Part shown: piece by piece, positions 1 through 8,458 of the stretch
How positions within the stretch are numbered: the first letter of the stretch is position 1
Layout: each line of letters opens with the position of its first letter
Assembly (NCBI GenBank): GCA_016291405.1
Contig: JAEEXG010000002.1
Span: forward strand, 59,492-123,491
Length of the DNA: 64,000 nt
Reading direction: 5' to 3'
Source of the DNA: Lachnospiraceae bacterium
Lineage (GTDB): Bacteria > Bacillota > Clostridia > Lachnospirales > Lachnospiraceae
Notes under the pieces: model-generated
The model's database searches: none
Told to the model about the DNA's origin: nothing
Seen by the model: the letters and a program-made list of their open reading frames with translations, nothing else
Program-made: the position numbers and the translations under genes

Positions 1-797
1 TAGGCTATTGGGTAAGTTACTCTAAAGTCTCCGATCATTTCTACGACTTTATTTGCTTCTTCAATTGCCTCAAGCTCAGTTGTGGCAGCTGAAATAAAGT
101 AAAGCCCTACATAAAGCCCTGCATCAGTTGCTCGTTTAATGTTATCGGAATAATAATCATCGATAGTAATCTGACCGCTTTGATAGCCTCTTGCACCGAC
201 TCTTATCATTACAAAATCAACACCGGCTTTTTTAAGCTTATTAAAATCTACATACCCCTGGTCTTTTGAAATATCAACTCCCCATGTACTGGCCGGTTTG
301 TTGTTTACAAAATATTTCATCTTACCGGAAGAATCTATTAGATTTTCAAAGTCATACTCATGCTTTGTAAGATTGGGGCTTATTGTAACCCAGTCAAAGG
401 TTCCGTCTTTATTTACAACCAAAGTATGATGACCGTCGTTTGAATAATCTTCTTCCTTCTTTTCTTCCTTTACTTCTTCTTTGGTTTCTTCTTCCGAAGC
501 TTCTTCCTCGTCTTCTTTGTAAAGATCGTAAAAATCTAAGTCGCTTGCGGTAAGATTAGAATCGCTTTTAAAAATCGGAGTTTCCTCTTCTTCTTTATCG
601 CTTATTGTAAAGGCATCCTGAACGGAAGTAACTTTCTTTGCCACATCGGTTTCTTTGTATCTTCTCTTAATGGCATTTTTGTTTACAAGCAAAACTGCCA
701 TAACGATAAGCACTATAGAGGAAATAGCAATAATGGCCGCTATGGTAAAGGTCTTATTCTTATTTACTTCATCAAAGTCATCGTTACCTAATTTCAT
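1..797 (-). CDS. GH25 lysozyme-like membrane-anchored protein, partial (C-terminus outside window)
   Basis: A peptidoglycan muramidase-type protein of glycoside hydrolase family 25, cut by the left window edge after about 265 residues. The N-terminus is a short cytoplasmic segment, one membrane helix (about residues 17-37, rich in I, A, V, L) and a long acidic Glu/Lys linker (about 75-110) that would span the wall. The catalytic domain then begins with STWGVDISKDQG, in which the Asp matches a conserved GH25 acid. It continues with VDFVMIRVGARGYQSG and AGLYVGLYFISAAT, both typical of the family barrel. The start at 797 has an AAAGGGG ribosome site lying over the rnfB stop, only 9 bases away, so it is probably translated from the rnf transcript. 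The remaining catalytic residues cannot be checked. Confidence 0.85.
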   Translation of the reverse strand, partial: MKLGNDDFDEVNKNKTFTIAAIIAISSIVLIVMAVLLVNKNAIKRRYKETDVAKKVTSVQDAFTISDKEEEETPIFKSDSNLTASDLDFYDLYKEDEEEASEEETKEEVKEEKKEEDYSNDGHHTLVVNKDGTFDWVTISPNLTKHEYDFENLIDSSGKMKYFVNNKPASTWGVDISKDQGYVDFNKLKKAGVDFVMIRVGARGYQSGQITIDDYYSDNIKRATDAGLYVGLYFISAATTELEAIEEANKVVEMIGDFRVTYPIA

Positions 798-806
798 TTA
801 TCCCCT

Positions 807-1607
807 TTATCCTAAATTCATGATTGATTTCTTAGGACATTTTTCTGCACAAACACCACAGTTTGCACATAAAGAATAATCAATTGTGGCATTAAAGTCT
901 GTTACACTTACTGCACCCTTAGGACAGTTCTTTTGGCATATTCCGCATCCTATGCAGCCGACTTTACATTGCTTTGTTGTGACTACGCCTTTTTCCTTGT
1001 TTGAACATGCAACGGCATATTTTGCATCGTAAGGAATCAAGGATATTAAATGCTTAGGGCAAACAGCAACGCATTTACCGCAGGCTTTACACTGCTCTTT
1101 ATCAACGACTGCCACTCCGTCAACAACGGAAATCGCACCAAAGGGGCAAACCTTTACGCAGCTTCCGTAGCCAAGGCATCCGTAATTACAGGATTTAGGG
1201 CCTCCGTTTGGAACAAAAGAAAGCATTCTGCAGTCTTCAGAACCTGTGTAATCATAATCAAGAGTAATGTCATCGCAATGCGCTTTACAAGCAACAAAGG
1301 CAACCTGTCTTTCACTCTTGCCTGCCTCTGTACCCATGATTTTGGCTATCTCAGAAGCAACAGCTTCACCGCCAACAGGACACTGGTTTACGGGAGCTTC
1401 ACCCTTAGCAATTGCAGCAGCCAAACCCGCACAGCCGGGGAATCCGCATCCACCACAGTTATTTCCGGGAAGAGCTTTTAAAACAGCTTCTTCCTTTTCA
1501 TTAACTTTTACTTTAAATACTATTGCAGCAACACCGAGGAACAGGCCTACAAAAAGCCCAAGTACCAACATAATTATCAATGTAGTAATAATACCGCTAA
1601 AATTCAT
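807..1607 (-). CDS. rnfB: Rnf complex electron-transfer subunit RnfB
   Basis: Polyferredoxin subunit of the ferredoxin:NAD+ oxidoreductase (Rnf); it takes electrons from ferredoxin and passes them into the membrane complex. About 266 residues: an N-terminal membrane helix (5-30), the RnfB-type cluster domain with NCGGCGFPGC (50-59) and a later Cys at 76, then three or four ferredoxin-like motifs from about 140 onward (CxxxxxCxxxCP at 144-154, CKACGKCVAVCP at 173-184, CIGCGICQKNCP at 218-229, CANCGVCAEKCP at 247-258). The start at 1607 is chosen because TAGGAGGTAC lies just upstream. An in-frame extension to 1649 would overlap rnfA and lacks a ribosome site. Last gene of the rnf order C-D-G-E-A-B, 10 bases after rnfA. 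Confidence 0.96.
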   Translation of the reverse strand: MNFSGIITTLIIMLVLGLFVGLFLGVAAIVFKVKVNEKEEAVLKALPGNNCGGCGFPGCAGLAAAIAKGEAPVNQCPVGGEAVASEIAKIMGTEAGKSERQVAFVACKAHCDDITLDYDYTGSEDCRMLSFVPNGGPKSCNYGCLGYGSCVKVCPFGAISVVDGVAVVDKEQCKACGKCVAVCPKHLISLIPYDAKYAVACSNKEKGVVTTKQCKVGCIGCGICQKNCPKGAVSVTDFNATIDYSLCANCGVCAEKCPKKSIMNLG

Positions 1608-1617
1608 GCTGTACCTC

Positions 1618-2196
1618 CTAGAGCAATCCTGCGAAACCGCAGAATGCAATGGCCATAAGACCTGCCGATATCAAAACGATAGGCATTCCTTGGAAAGGCT
1701 TGGGAATGTCGTTATATTGCATCTTTTCACGAATACCCGCCAAAATGACGATGGAAATTGTAAATCCAACGCTTGTGGCAAATCCGTTAACGGTACCTTC
1801 CAAAAGTGAATAATCTTTTTGGACGTTTGTAATTGCAATACCAAGTACCGCACAGTTTGTGGTAATCAAAGGAAGGTAAACGCCAAGGGCTTTATATAAA
1901 GCAGGCATAAACTTCTTTAAAAACATTTCAACAAACTGAACCAAAGCCGCAATAACCAAAATAAACACTATGGTCTTTAAAAAGGTTAAATTAAAAGGAG
2001 CTAAAATGCCCTTATAAATTAAACCGGTTACAATGCTTGAAAGCGTAATTACGAAAATGACCGCAGCTCCCATTCCGGCAGCAGTCTTAACCTTTTTTGA
2101 AACGCCAAGGAAAGGACAAAGGCCTAAAAACTGGCTTAGCACAACGTTGTTGATTAAAGCCGAGCCAAGTGATAAAAGAATTAAACTCTTAATCAT
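1618..2196 (-). CDS. rnfA: Rnf complex membrane subunit RnfA
   Basis: Integral membrane subunit of Rnf, 192 residues with six predicted helices, the usual family length. It starts with NNVVLSQFLGLCPFLGVSKK and holds ITTNCAVLGIAI in the middle; these two Cys-containing helices are the conserved ones that carry a membrane-embedded iron-sulfur centre shared with RnfE in structural studies. Its start overlaps the rnfE stop by 8 bases, indicating translational coupling. RnfA and RnfE are homologous with opposite membrane orientation, so their Cys loops face each other across the bilayer centre. No oddities. Confidence 0.96.
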   Translation of the reverse strand: MIKSLILLSLGSALINNVVLSQFLGLCPFLGVSKKVKTAAGMGAAVIFVITLSSIVTGLIYKGILAPFNLTFLKTIVFILVIAALVQFVEMFLKKFMPALYKALGVYLPLITTNCAVLGIAITNVQKDYSLLEGTVNGFATSVGFTISIVILAGIREKMQYNDIPKPFQGMPIVLISAGLMAIAFCGFAGLL

Positions 2197-3292
2197 TCTT
2201 TTCCTCCTTTAATTCCTTTTCTGCTTTAAAGAGCATGGCCTGTGCTTTTTCCATTGAAGCTTTCTTTCTGGTAGGCTTCTTTGCAGTGCCTTGTGTCTTT
2301 TTAATTGCATTTTTATAATCTGTGAGGTCTAAAAGTTCAAGCTCGTCATCGTCATCTTTAGCTTCTTCTTTAACCTCTTCTTTAACCTCTTCTTTAACCT
2401 CTGAAGACTCTGTAGTTCCTATATCTTTATCTTCTTCTTTGGAAGTGTCGCTTTCGACAGGCTCTTCCAAGGTTTCTACCTTTACAGGTTCAGCCTTAGG
2501 CTCTTCTTTAACAGGAGCCTTTTCTTTAACTTCTTTAGTTTCTTTAGCTTCCTTAACTTCTTCGGTCTTAACTTCATCCTTAGGCTTTAAAGAACATCCC
2601 GTAGCGCAGGCTTCGCAGTCTTTACCGCATCCTGACTGGATCTTTGACATGTCCTTACCCTTCTTTTCCCCCGCAATCTTAATTGCATTTTGAATTGCAG
2701 TAAGCATTGCAAGTACAAAGAAAGCACCGGGAGCCATAATGAAGATGCTTACAGGCACAAAGCCCTTTGGCATAACATTTGCATTAAATAATGTTCCCGC
2801 ACCGAGAAGTTCTCTGAAAGAACCGATAATGGTTAAAGCAATTGTAAATCCCATGCCCATTCCGATACCGTCAAAGAGTGATAAGAAGGGTCCATGAGAA
2901 TAAGCATATGCTTCAGCTCTTCCAAGGATGATACAGTTAACTACAATAAGCGGAATGTATAATCCCAAAGCACTGTAAAGTGAAGGGATATATGCTTTTA
3001 GCAAAAGCTCCACCATTGTAACGAATGAAGCAATAATAACGATAAAAGCAGGGATTCTGATTTTATCTGGTATAACCTTTCTAAGTAACGAAATAAACAA
3101 GTTACTTAAAGCAAGAACCACCATTGTGGTAACGCCCATTCCAAGACCGTTTACAGCACATGTGGTAACGGCCAATGTGGGACACATACCAAGAAGTAAA
3201 ACAAATGTAGGATTTTCCTTAAGAATACCATTTAACAATCTTTCGGAAAGTTCGGAAATTAAGGATTCTCTTTCATCATTTTCATGATTCAT
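2189..3292 (-). CDS. rnfE: Rnf complex membrane subunit RnfE with Cys cluster and long charged tail
   Basis: RnfE, homologous to RnfA, forms part of the electron path across the membrane. Residues about 25-205 are the usual six-helix domain (GMCPTLAVTTCAVNGLG at 35-51, VVNCIILGRAEAYA at 117-130). Instead of ending near 210 the protein continues to 367. First comes a cysteine cluster (C222, C226, C229, C233; spacing C-x3-C-x2-C-x3-C), then about 130 residues dominated by Lys, Glu, Val, Pro and Asp. A conserved-looking end contains ELELLDLTDYKNAIKK and a basic segment. Positive charges after the last helix suggest a cytoplasmic tail. The ATG at 3292 is preferred over an upstream GTG because GGGAGG lies 8 bases before it. 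It overlaps the rnfG end by 11 bases. Confidence 0.95.
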   Translation of the reverse strand: MNHENDERESLISELSERLLNGILKENPTFVLLLGMCPTLAVTTCAVNGLGMGVTTMVVLALSNLFISLLRKVIPDKIRIPAFIVIIASFVTMVELLLKAYIPSLYSALGLYIPLIVVNCIILGRAEAYAYSHGPFLSLFDGIGMGMGFTIALTIIGSFRELLGAGTLFNANVMPKGFVPVSIFIMAPGAFFVLAMLTAIQNAIKIAGEKKGKDMSKIQSGCGKDCEACATGCSLKPKDEVKTEEVKEAKETKEVKEKAPVKEEPKAEPVKVETLEEPVESDTSKEEDKDIGTTESSEVKEEVKEEVKEEAKDDDDELELLDLTDYKNAIKKTQGTAKKPTRKKASMEKAQAMLFKAEKELKEEKND

Positions 3293-3980
3293 TTCCAGCA
3301 CCTCCCATCAAGCAAATTCTAAAGTATTCCAAAGCACCGTTAACTGCATTTGTTACAGCTTTTGATGTAATTGTGGCACTTGAAATGGCATCAATCTGAT
3401 TGTCGTTAATGGCCCCTGTTTTTGTAACTTCAAAAACTAGTTCGTTTCTGTTTTTAAACTGAGGAGCCAAAACCTCGGAAGCTCTCATACCAAGGCCTGC
3501 GGTTTCAGATATGTCGGTAATTGAAATACCGTTAATCAAACCGTCTGTACATACGCCCAATGAAAATGAAATGTCTCCGCCATATCCTTCATGAGACGTA
3601 ACCATCAAAACATAGCCTAAAAGCTTTCCGTCGGAATCATAGGCTTCAATACAATCATCCACATCAAAGCCCGGATACTTATCTTTTATTTCATCCGTCA
3701 TAGGATGATCCTTAATAATGGAATCCGAAAAAGATGTTGCAAGCATGAATACGCTTTGGTTTGCAATGTTTCTTTCTCTTTCTTCCATTTGGGCAATGGG
3801 TTCTTTTGTTATTTCATACACAAAGCCCAATACTCCGCCTGCAACAAGTGCAATCGCAAGCATTATCAAAGTATTTTTTATAAGCTCGGAAATTTCTTTA
3901 TTGTTAACTTCCGACTTTTTCTTGTTACGCATTCTTTCCTGGCGCTCAATCTGCGCTATGGATTTAAATTCATCAGCCAT
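3282..3980 (-). CDS. rnfG: Rnf complex FMN-binding subunit RnfG
   Basis: Membrane-anchored flavoprotein of Rnf that carries covalently bound FMN on the outer face. 232 residues: a basic cytoplasmic N-terminus, one helix at about 34-54, then the external FMN-binding domain. The attachment motif is DAISSATITS at about 197-206. The family consensus is S/T-G-A-T, so a Ser replaces the usual Gly here, while the flavin-accepting Thr (about 203) is kept. The rnfD stop and this ATG overlap by one base. Family-typical length; the tail after the FMN motif is short. Confidence 0.95.
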   Translation of the reverse strand: MADEFKSIAQIERQERMRNKKKSEVNNKEISELIKNTLIMLAIALVAGGVLGFVYEITKEPIAQMEERERNIANQSVFMLATSFSDSIIKDHPMTDEIKDKYPGFDVDDCIEAYDSDGKLLGYVLMVTSHEGYGGDISFSLGVCTDGLINGISITDISETAGLGMRASEVLAPQFKNRNELVFEVTKTGAINDNQIDAISSATITSKAVTNAVNGALEYFRICLMGGAGNES

Positions 3981-4912
3981 TAAATTCTGACACCTCCTTT
4001 TCCGAAGAAACGAGGCTTAACAGCCTTATCAATCAAAGGAACCAAGAGGTTACCGATGATTATCGCAAAAGAAACGCCTTCTGCATTAGGTCCGAATATT
4101 CTAAATACAGCGGTAAGCAAACCAAGAATGATACCGTATATGAACTGTCCGCCCTTTGTTATGGGACGAGTGGTATAGTCTGTAGCCATAAAGAAAGCAC
4201 CAAGCATAAGACCACCACCTGCAAGATGAGCTGCAAGGAATGTGGTATCAAAACCGCGTCCACCGAATAAGCAAATACAAAGTGAGAAAACGACGATATA
4301 TGTTCCCGGAATGATAATGTCGATTACATTACACAAAATCAAAATGCAGGCACCAAGTAAGATAAGTACAGTGCTTACTTCACCGATTGTGCCGGGAATG
4401 TTACCTCTTGCCATGGCAACGATATCAACCACTTCACCGTTTTTCAAAGCCTGTAAAGGGGTGGCAGAAGAAACACCGTCCACACTAAAGTTTGTCATTA
4501 TGGATGCAAAAGAAATAACAAGGAAACATCTTGCTCCGAGAGCAGGATTCATAAAGTTTTGGCCTAGACCGCCAAAAAGCATCTTTACAACAACGATTGC
4601 AAAGAAAGAACCCACAACGCCTATCCACCAAGGTGCTGCAGGGGGCAAGTTAAGCGCCAAAAGCAAGCCTGTTACGGCCGCAGAAAAGTCTCCAAGGGTA
4701 CTCTTTCTTTTTGTTATAAGGTCAAATAAGAATTCAAACAAACACGCAGAAGCTGTGGTAACAACCACAAGCAGCAAAGCGTTTATTCCAAATCTGAAAA
4801 TACCGAATCCCGTAGCCGGAAGTAAAGCTACAATAACGCAAAACATAATGCTTGATGTAGTAACTTTTGAACGGATATGGGGATTGGATGAAACGTTTAG
4901 TAATTTTTCCAT
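3980..4912 (-). CDS. rnfD: Rnf complex membrane flavoprotein RnfD
   Basis: Polytopic subunit of Rnf (310 residues, eight to ten hydrophobic segments) of the NqrB/RnfD family, thought to form the ion-translocating path together with RnfA/E. The covalent FMN site is DGVSSATPLQAL, with Thr at about 151. As in RnfG, the residue before Ala-Thr is Ser where many homologues have Gly. Conserved segments GGLGQNFMNPALGARCF (about 114-130) and LAAHLAGGGLMLGAFFMATD are clear. It is 11 bases downstream of rnfC and is preceded by a GGAGGC ribosome site. Confidence 0.95.
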   Translation of the reverse strand: MEKLLNVSSNPHIRSKVTTSSIMFCVIVALLPATGFGIFRFGINALLLVVVTTASACLFEFLFDLITKRKSTLGDFSAAVTGLLLALNLPPAAPWWIGVVGSFFAIVVVKMLFGGLGQNFMNPALGARCFLVISFASIMTNFSVDGVSSATPLQALKNGEVVDIVAMARGNIPGTIGEVSTVLILLGACILILCNVIDIIIPGTYIVVFSLCICLFGGRGFDTTFLAAHLAGGGLMLGAFFMATDYTTRPITKGGQFIYGIILGLLTAVFRIFGPNAEGVSFAIIIGNLLVPLIDKAVKPRFFGKGGVRI

Positions 4913-4923
4913 TTAAAAGCCTC

Positions 4924-6240
4924 CTACTTTTTCTTTTTTGCAAGCATCATCTTGCGCATAGATTTTATATTCTGACACAAAGGTCTCTTTGCAGGACAAA
5001 TGAAACTGCAGCAACCGCATTCAACGCATTCAAGACCGTGCTCTTCCAAATATGCTTCTTCATTAAAGTGAGCGGCATGATCTGAAAGGTTCTTTGGAAT
5101 AAGGCGGCTTGGACAAACCTCGACGCACTTTCCGCAGTTAATACAAGCGGAAGGTTCCATCTTGCTTACATCGTCATTTGATAAGCACAAAAGAGCGGAA
5201 CCTGTCTTTGTAACGGGGACGTCCAAATCAAACAAGCAAAATCCCATCATGGGACCGCCCGAAATAATCTTTTCAGGTTCTTTCTTAAATCCGCCCGCTT
5301 CATCAACAAGGTCTTTATAGGAAGTACCCACCAAAACATCAAAGTTTCTGGGGTTCTTTATGCAATTACCTGTAACCGTAACAATTCTGTGAAGTAAGGG
5401 CTTTCCCTCATAAACAGCTCGTCCCACGGAATTTACGGTATCAACGTTACTTACCACACATCCAACGTCTGCGGGTAACATTTTTGAATTTATTTCTCTG
5501 CCTGTTACGGCGTAAATCAAATGTCTTTCTGAACCCTGAGGGTATTTGGTGCGAAGAGCCTTAACGGTTATACGGGGCTCTTCTTTTGTAAGGGCCTTAA
5601 AAATCTTAATACAATCGGCCTTATTGTCTTCAATTGCAATAATACCGAGGGAATAAGGAAAGACCTTTAAATAAACTTTAAGGCCGTCAATAAGCTTCTC
5701 AGGCTCTTCTATCATCTTTCTGTAGTCACTTGTAAGATACGGCTCGCATTCTGCGCCGTTTACAATAACGTAATCTATCTTGGCAGGCTCTTTAACAGAC
5801 ATTTTTACATGAGTGGGGAAGCCTGCTCCGCCCATGCCGACAATACCCGCATCTCTGACGCGAGCTATAATCTGTTCACTTGTCATTTCTTCAAGGGGAA
5901 TAATCGGAAAACTCTCCGCTTCGGTATAAAGACCATCATTTTCGATAACGATGGAGGGAACGACACTTCCCACAGCCACACGATGATCTTCAATAGCTTT
6001 GACCGTTCCGGATACGCCGGAATAAATCGGTGATGAGACAAATCCATCCGCTTCGGCAATAAGCTGTCCCATTAAGACATGATCACCCACACTTACCACC
6101 GGCTTTGCGGGCGCTCCGATATGCTGTGATAAGGGATATACCAAATCAGAAACAGGATAAACTGCTTTGATAGGTATGTCCTTTGACATATCTTTACCGT
6201 CATACGGATGTATACCACCGCTGAACGTCAACTTTGCCAT
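4924..6240 (-). CDS. rnfC: Rnf complex NADH-binding subunit RnfC
   Basis: Peripheral subunit that binds NAD(H) and FMN and hands electrons between NAD and the complex; first gene of the operon. 438 residues. The Gly-rich nucleotide/FMN segment GMGGAGFPTHVK is at about 135-146, the SLBB-type domain is in the middle, and two 4Fe-4S motifs are near the end (CINCGKCVEVCP from 366, CVECGCCSFICP from 405). The short form lacks the long Ala-rich C-terminal repeats found in gammaproteobacterial RnfC, as expected for Clostridia. The start at 6240 has a GAGAAGG site and a strong promoter about 50 bases upstream. Confidence 0.97.
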   Translation of the reverse strand: MAKLTFSGGIHPYDGKDMSKDIPIKAVYPVSDLVYPLSQHIGAPAKPVVSVGDHVLMGQLIAEADGFVSSPIYSGVSGTVKAIEDHRVAVGSVVPSIVIENDGLYTEAESFPIIPLEEMTSEQIIARVRDAGIVGMGGAGFPTHVKMSVKEPAKIDYVIVNGAECEPYLTSDYRKMIEEPEKLIDGLKVYLKVFPYSLGIIAIEDNKADCIKIFKALTKEEPRITVKALRTKYPQGSERHLIYAVTGREINSKMLPADVGCVVSNVDTVNSVGRAVYEGKPLLHRIVTVTGNCIKNPRNFDVLVGTSYKDLVDEAGGFKKEPEKIISGGPMMGFCLFDLDVPVTKTGSALLCLSNDDVSKMEPSACINCGKCVEVCPSRLIPKNLSDHAAHFNEEAYLEEHGLECVECGCCSFICPAKRPLCQNIKSMRKMMLAKKKK

Positions 6241-6289
6241 GTGAAACCCAACCTTCTCATTATAGTTTTTTGTATTTTCATACTAGTTT

Positions 6290-6318
6290 AATATACTATT
6301 TTTTTCACCTAGTGTCAA
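6290..6318 (-). promoter_or_regulatory. rnf operon promoter
   Basis: On the minus strand TTGACA (6313-6318), a 17-base spacer and TATATT (6290-6295) make a near-consensus sigma-A promoter. About 45 bases lie between the likely start point and the rnfC ATG. Not tested experimentally. Confidence 0.8.
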
Positions 6319-6357
6319 AAAAGAAACGGCCAAAATTAAGCAAAAAAAATCAGCATA

Positions 6358-6386
6358 TTGCCCATTAAATCGCATAATGCTAATAT
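6358..6386 (+). promoter_or_regulatory. Promoter of the RNase H-like exonuclease gene
   Basis: TTGCCC (6358-6363), 17 bases, TAATAT (6381-6386) on the plus strand, followed by AAAGAGGG before the ATG at 6431. The region between 6241 and 6430 therefore holds two divergent promoters. Confidence 0.6.
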
Positions 6387-6430
6387 ATTGTTAAGATAAA
6401 TTTCGTAATGTTTAGCAAAGAGGGTTAAAT

Positions 6431-7525
6431 ATGGAAATAATAGATGAAGTATTAAGCGATGTAAGCCTTGAGTATCCACTTGAAAACATCGCTCCATTAA
6501 ATGAAATCCTGTTCATTGACATTGAAACCACAGGATTTAGTGCAAGAACTGCCAATCTTTACCTGATTGGTTGTCTTTATTACGACAACGGATGGAAAAC
6601 TAAACAGTTCTTTGCTCAAACCTATTCGGAAGAACAAGATATTCTAAACGAATTCTTCTCTTTTGCAAAAGGTTTTAAAACTCTCATTCATTATAACGGC
6701 AACAATTTCGACATTCCCTTTATACTCGGAAAGTGTAAAGAACACTCTTTGGAGTATTCTTTTGATGACTTTACGGGAATTGATATTTACAGAAGGATTT
6801 CCCCTTACAAGACTTTCTTAAAACTCGAAAGCTGTAAGCAAAAGGTGGTTGAAACCTTTCTTGACATCCAACGTGAAGATGAATTTACCGGAGGCGATTT
6901 AATCGGTCTTTACCATGAATACGTAAAAACCAAGGATTATGATTTAAGAAAGTTCCTCCTTCTTCATAACTTTGAAGATGTTAAAGGAATGCTTGAACTC
7001 CTTCCCATTTTGGCTTATTGCGATCTCTTTTCTTCAAAGCTTACGGTTACAAAAGTATCCGCAAACTACTATGAAGACGAAAGCGGTGCCACAAATTCTG
7101 AAATCATAATGTTATTTGAATATCCCGTTAAAATAAAGAAACCTGTATCATTTTTATATGATAAATGCTACATAAGCTTATCCGATAACCAGGGCATGTT
7201 GAAAGTTCCTTTATACGATGAGGAAATGCGTTATTTCTACGCAAACTATAAGGATTACTACTATCTTCCCGCTGAAGATATTGCCCTTCATAAATCGGTT
7301 TCTTCATTTGTGTCAAAAGAAAACAGAGAACAAGCCAAGGCAGAAAATTGTTACACAAGAAAACATTCAAAATTCTTGCCTGAATGGGATGCTTTGGTGA
7401 CTCCTTTCTTTAAAAGAAACTATTCTTCAAAGGAGCTTTTCTTTGAACTCACCGATGAAAGAAGAACCGACCGAGAACTCTTCTCTCAATATGCAACACA
7501 CGTACTTGAACATATGGTTATATAA
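6431..7525 (+). CDS. YprB-like ribonuclease H-fold exonuclease
   Basis: Predicted 3'-5' exonuclease of the DEDD/RNase H-like superfamily, similar to B. subtilis YprB. Visible motifs: FIDIETTGF with D30 and E32 (Exo I), IHYNGNNFDIPFI with D94 (Exo II), and HNFEDVKGM with H179 and D183 (Exo III, the DEDDh-like arrangement). These give the full set of metal-binding acids. Residues after about 200 have no recognisable domain and may form a substrate-specific tail. YprB often carries TPR repeats there, which I do not see clearly. It is a single-gene unit with its own promoter and a shared terminator. Substrate unknown. Confidence 0.85.
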   Translation: MEIIDEVLSDVSLEYPLENIAPLNEILFIDIETTGFSARTANLYLIGCLYYDNGWKTKQFFAQTYSEEQDILNEFFSFAKGFKTLIHYNGNNFDIPFILGKCKEHSLEYSFDDFTGIDIYRRISPYKTFLKLESCKQKVVETFLDIQREDEFTGGDLIGLYHEYVKTKDYDLRKFLLLHNFEDVKGMLELLPILAYCDLFSSKLTVTKVSANYYEDESGATNSEIIMLFEYPVKIKKPVSFLYDKCYISLSDNQGMLKVPLYDEEMRYFYANYKDYYYLPAEDIALHKSVSSFVSKENREQAKAENCYTRKHSKFLPEWDALVTPFFKRNYSSKELFFELTDERRTDRELFSQYATHVLEHMVI

Positions 7526-7536
7526 TCAGGGCACAA

Positions 7537-7564
7537 AAAAAGAAAGCCGTTTGGCTTTCTTTTT
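7537..7564. terminator. Bidirectional terminator between exonuclease and cheR
   Basis: A 12-bp stem with arms 7537-7548 and 7553-7564, loop GTTT. The A-run on one side and T-run on the other let it act on both strands, which suits two convergent genes ending at 7525 and 7576. Confidence 0.85.
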
Positions 7565-7575
7565 ATTTGCTTAAA

Positions 7576-8352
7576 TTAAGGCTTATCATAATAGAAAGAG
7601 TTCTTTCTTTGATAACCGATTTCTTTATAGTTAATAATCTGTTCTGTACTTCCTATAAAGAGAATTCCTTTGCTTACAAGGCAAGTATTAAACTTTCTGA
7701 ATACTTCGTCCTTTGCTTCTTCTGTAAAGTAAATCAATACGTTTCTGCAAACGATCATGTTTAAATCTGTAGGATAAGGATCCTTTAAGAGGTTATGCTG
7801 CTTAAACTCTACTCTTGATTTAATCTCATCTGAAATCTTGTATGAACCGCCGATTTCTGTAAAGTATTTCTTCTTAAACTCTGCAGGAACATTTTCAATA
7901 CTCTTTGCAGAATAAAGACCAAGTTTTGCCTTTTCAAGAATCTGCTTATCGATATCCGTAGCATAAATCTTAATCTGGTTTAATGGAACATGCTTTGATA
8001 AAGCCATAACCAATGAATAAGGTTCATCACCTGTTGAACAAGCTGCGCTCCAGATCTTTAAGTTCTTACCAAACTTAGCAATAAGTTCGGGGAATATTTC
8101 TTTATCCATAAGTTCCCACTGTTCGGGATTTCTGTAGAATTCTGAAACATTGATTGTAAGATAACTTACAAATTCTTCAAAAGCTTCTCTGTCGTTCTTT
8201 AAAAGAGCAACATAGTTTTCGTATCCCTGCACTTTTCTTTTGTCGATCAAAGTATCGATACGACGCTTCATCTGCTTTTCTTTGTAAGCATTTAAATCAA
8301 TTGTAGTAAGATCAAATACCGCTTTCTTTAAGTATTCATAATCATATGCCAT
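7576..8352 (-). CDS. cheR: Chemotaxis receptor methyltransferase CheR
   Basis: SAM-dependent methyltransferase that methylates glutamates of chemoreceptors, acting in sensory adaptation. 258 residues, the usual single-domain length. The N-terminal helical CheR domain ends in TINVSEFYRNPEQW (about 67-79). The SAM-binding part has WSAACSTGDEPYSL (101-113), ATDID (131-135) and VCRNVLIYF (201-209). A GAGGG ribosome site precedes the start. It stands alone rather than in a che operon, so other chemotaxis genes must lie elsewhere. The MCP at 43.4 kb is a possible substrate. Confidence 0.95.
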   Translation of the reverse strand: MAYDYEYLKKAVFDLTTIDLNAYKEKQMKRRIDTLIDKRKVQGYENYVALLKNDREAFEEFVSYLTINVSEFYRNPEQWELMDKEIFPELIAKFGKNLKIWSAACSTGDEPYSLVMALSKHVPLNQIKIYATDIDKQILEKAKLGLYSAKSIENVPAEFKKKYFTEIGGSYKISDEIKSRVEFKQHNLLKDPYPTDLNMIVCRNVLIYFTEEAKDEVFRKFNTCLVSKGILFIGSTEQIINYKEIGYQRKNSFYYDKP

Positions 8353-8388
8353 ACTAAATTCCCTCTTTTTGCGTTAATTATTCAAAAA

Positions 8389-8419
8389 TAATAGGTAGCC
8401 AAACTATGACTACCTATTA
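8389..8419 (-). terminator. Terminator after the S1-domain gene
   Basis: 10-bp stem TAATAGGTAG/CTACCTATTA (arms 8389-8398 and 8410-8419) with an 11-base loop. On the minus strand it is followed by TATTTTTG. It separates the cmk-ispH-S1 transcript from cheR. Confidence 0.7.
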
Positions 8420-8458
8420 ATGATATCTCTTTTGTTATAACGATTAATTAAAGAAGAC

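Noticed and set aside
1267..1809. Plus-strand open frame of 180 codons opposite rnfA/rnfB
   Set aside because: It spans the junction of two well-supported genes and resembles no family; a shadow frame.
2322..2693. Plus-strand open frame rich in Ser/Leu opposite rnfE
   Set aside because: It is the mirror of the Lys/Glu-rich RnfE tail; no ribosome site or promoter, and its composition follows from the low-complexity region on the other strand.
4242..4916. Plus-strand open frame of 224 codons opposite rnfD
   Set aside because: Long but entirely antisense to a clear gene, Thr/Pro/Lys-rich translation with no domain.
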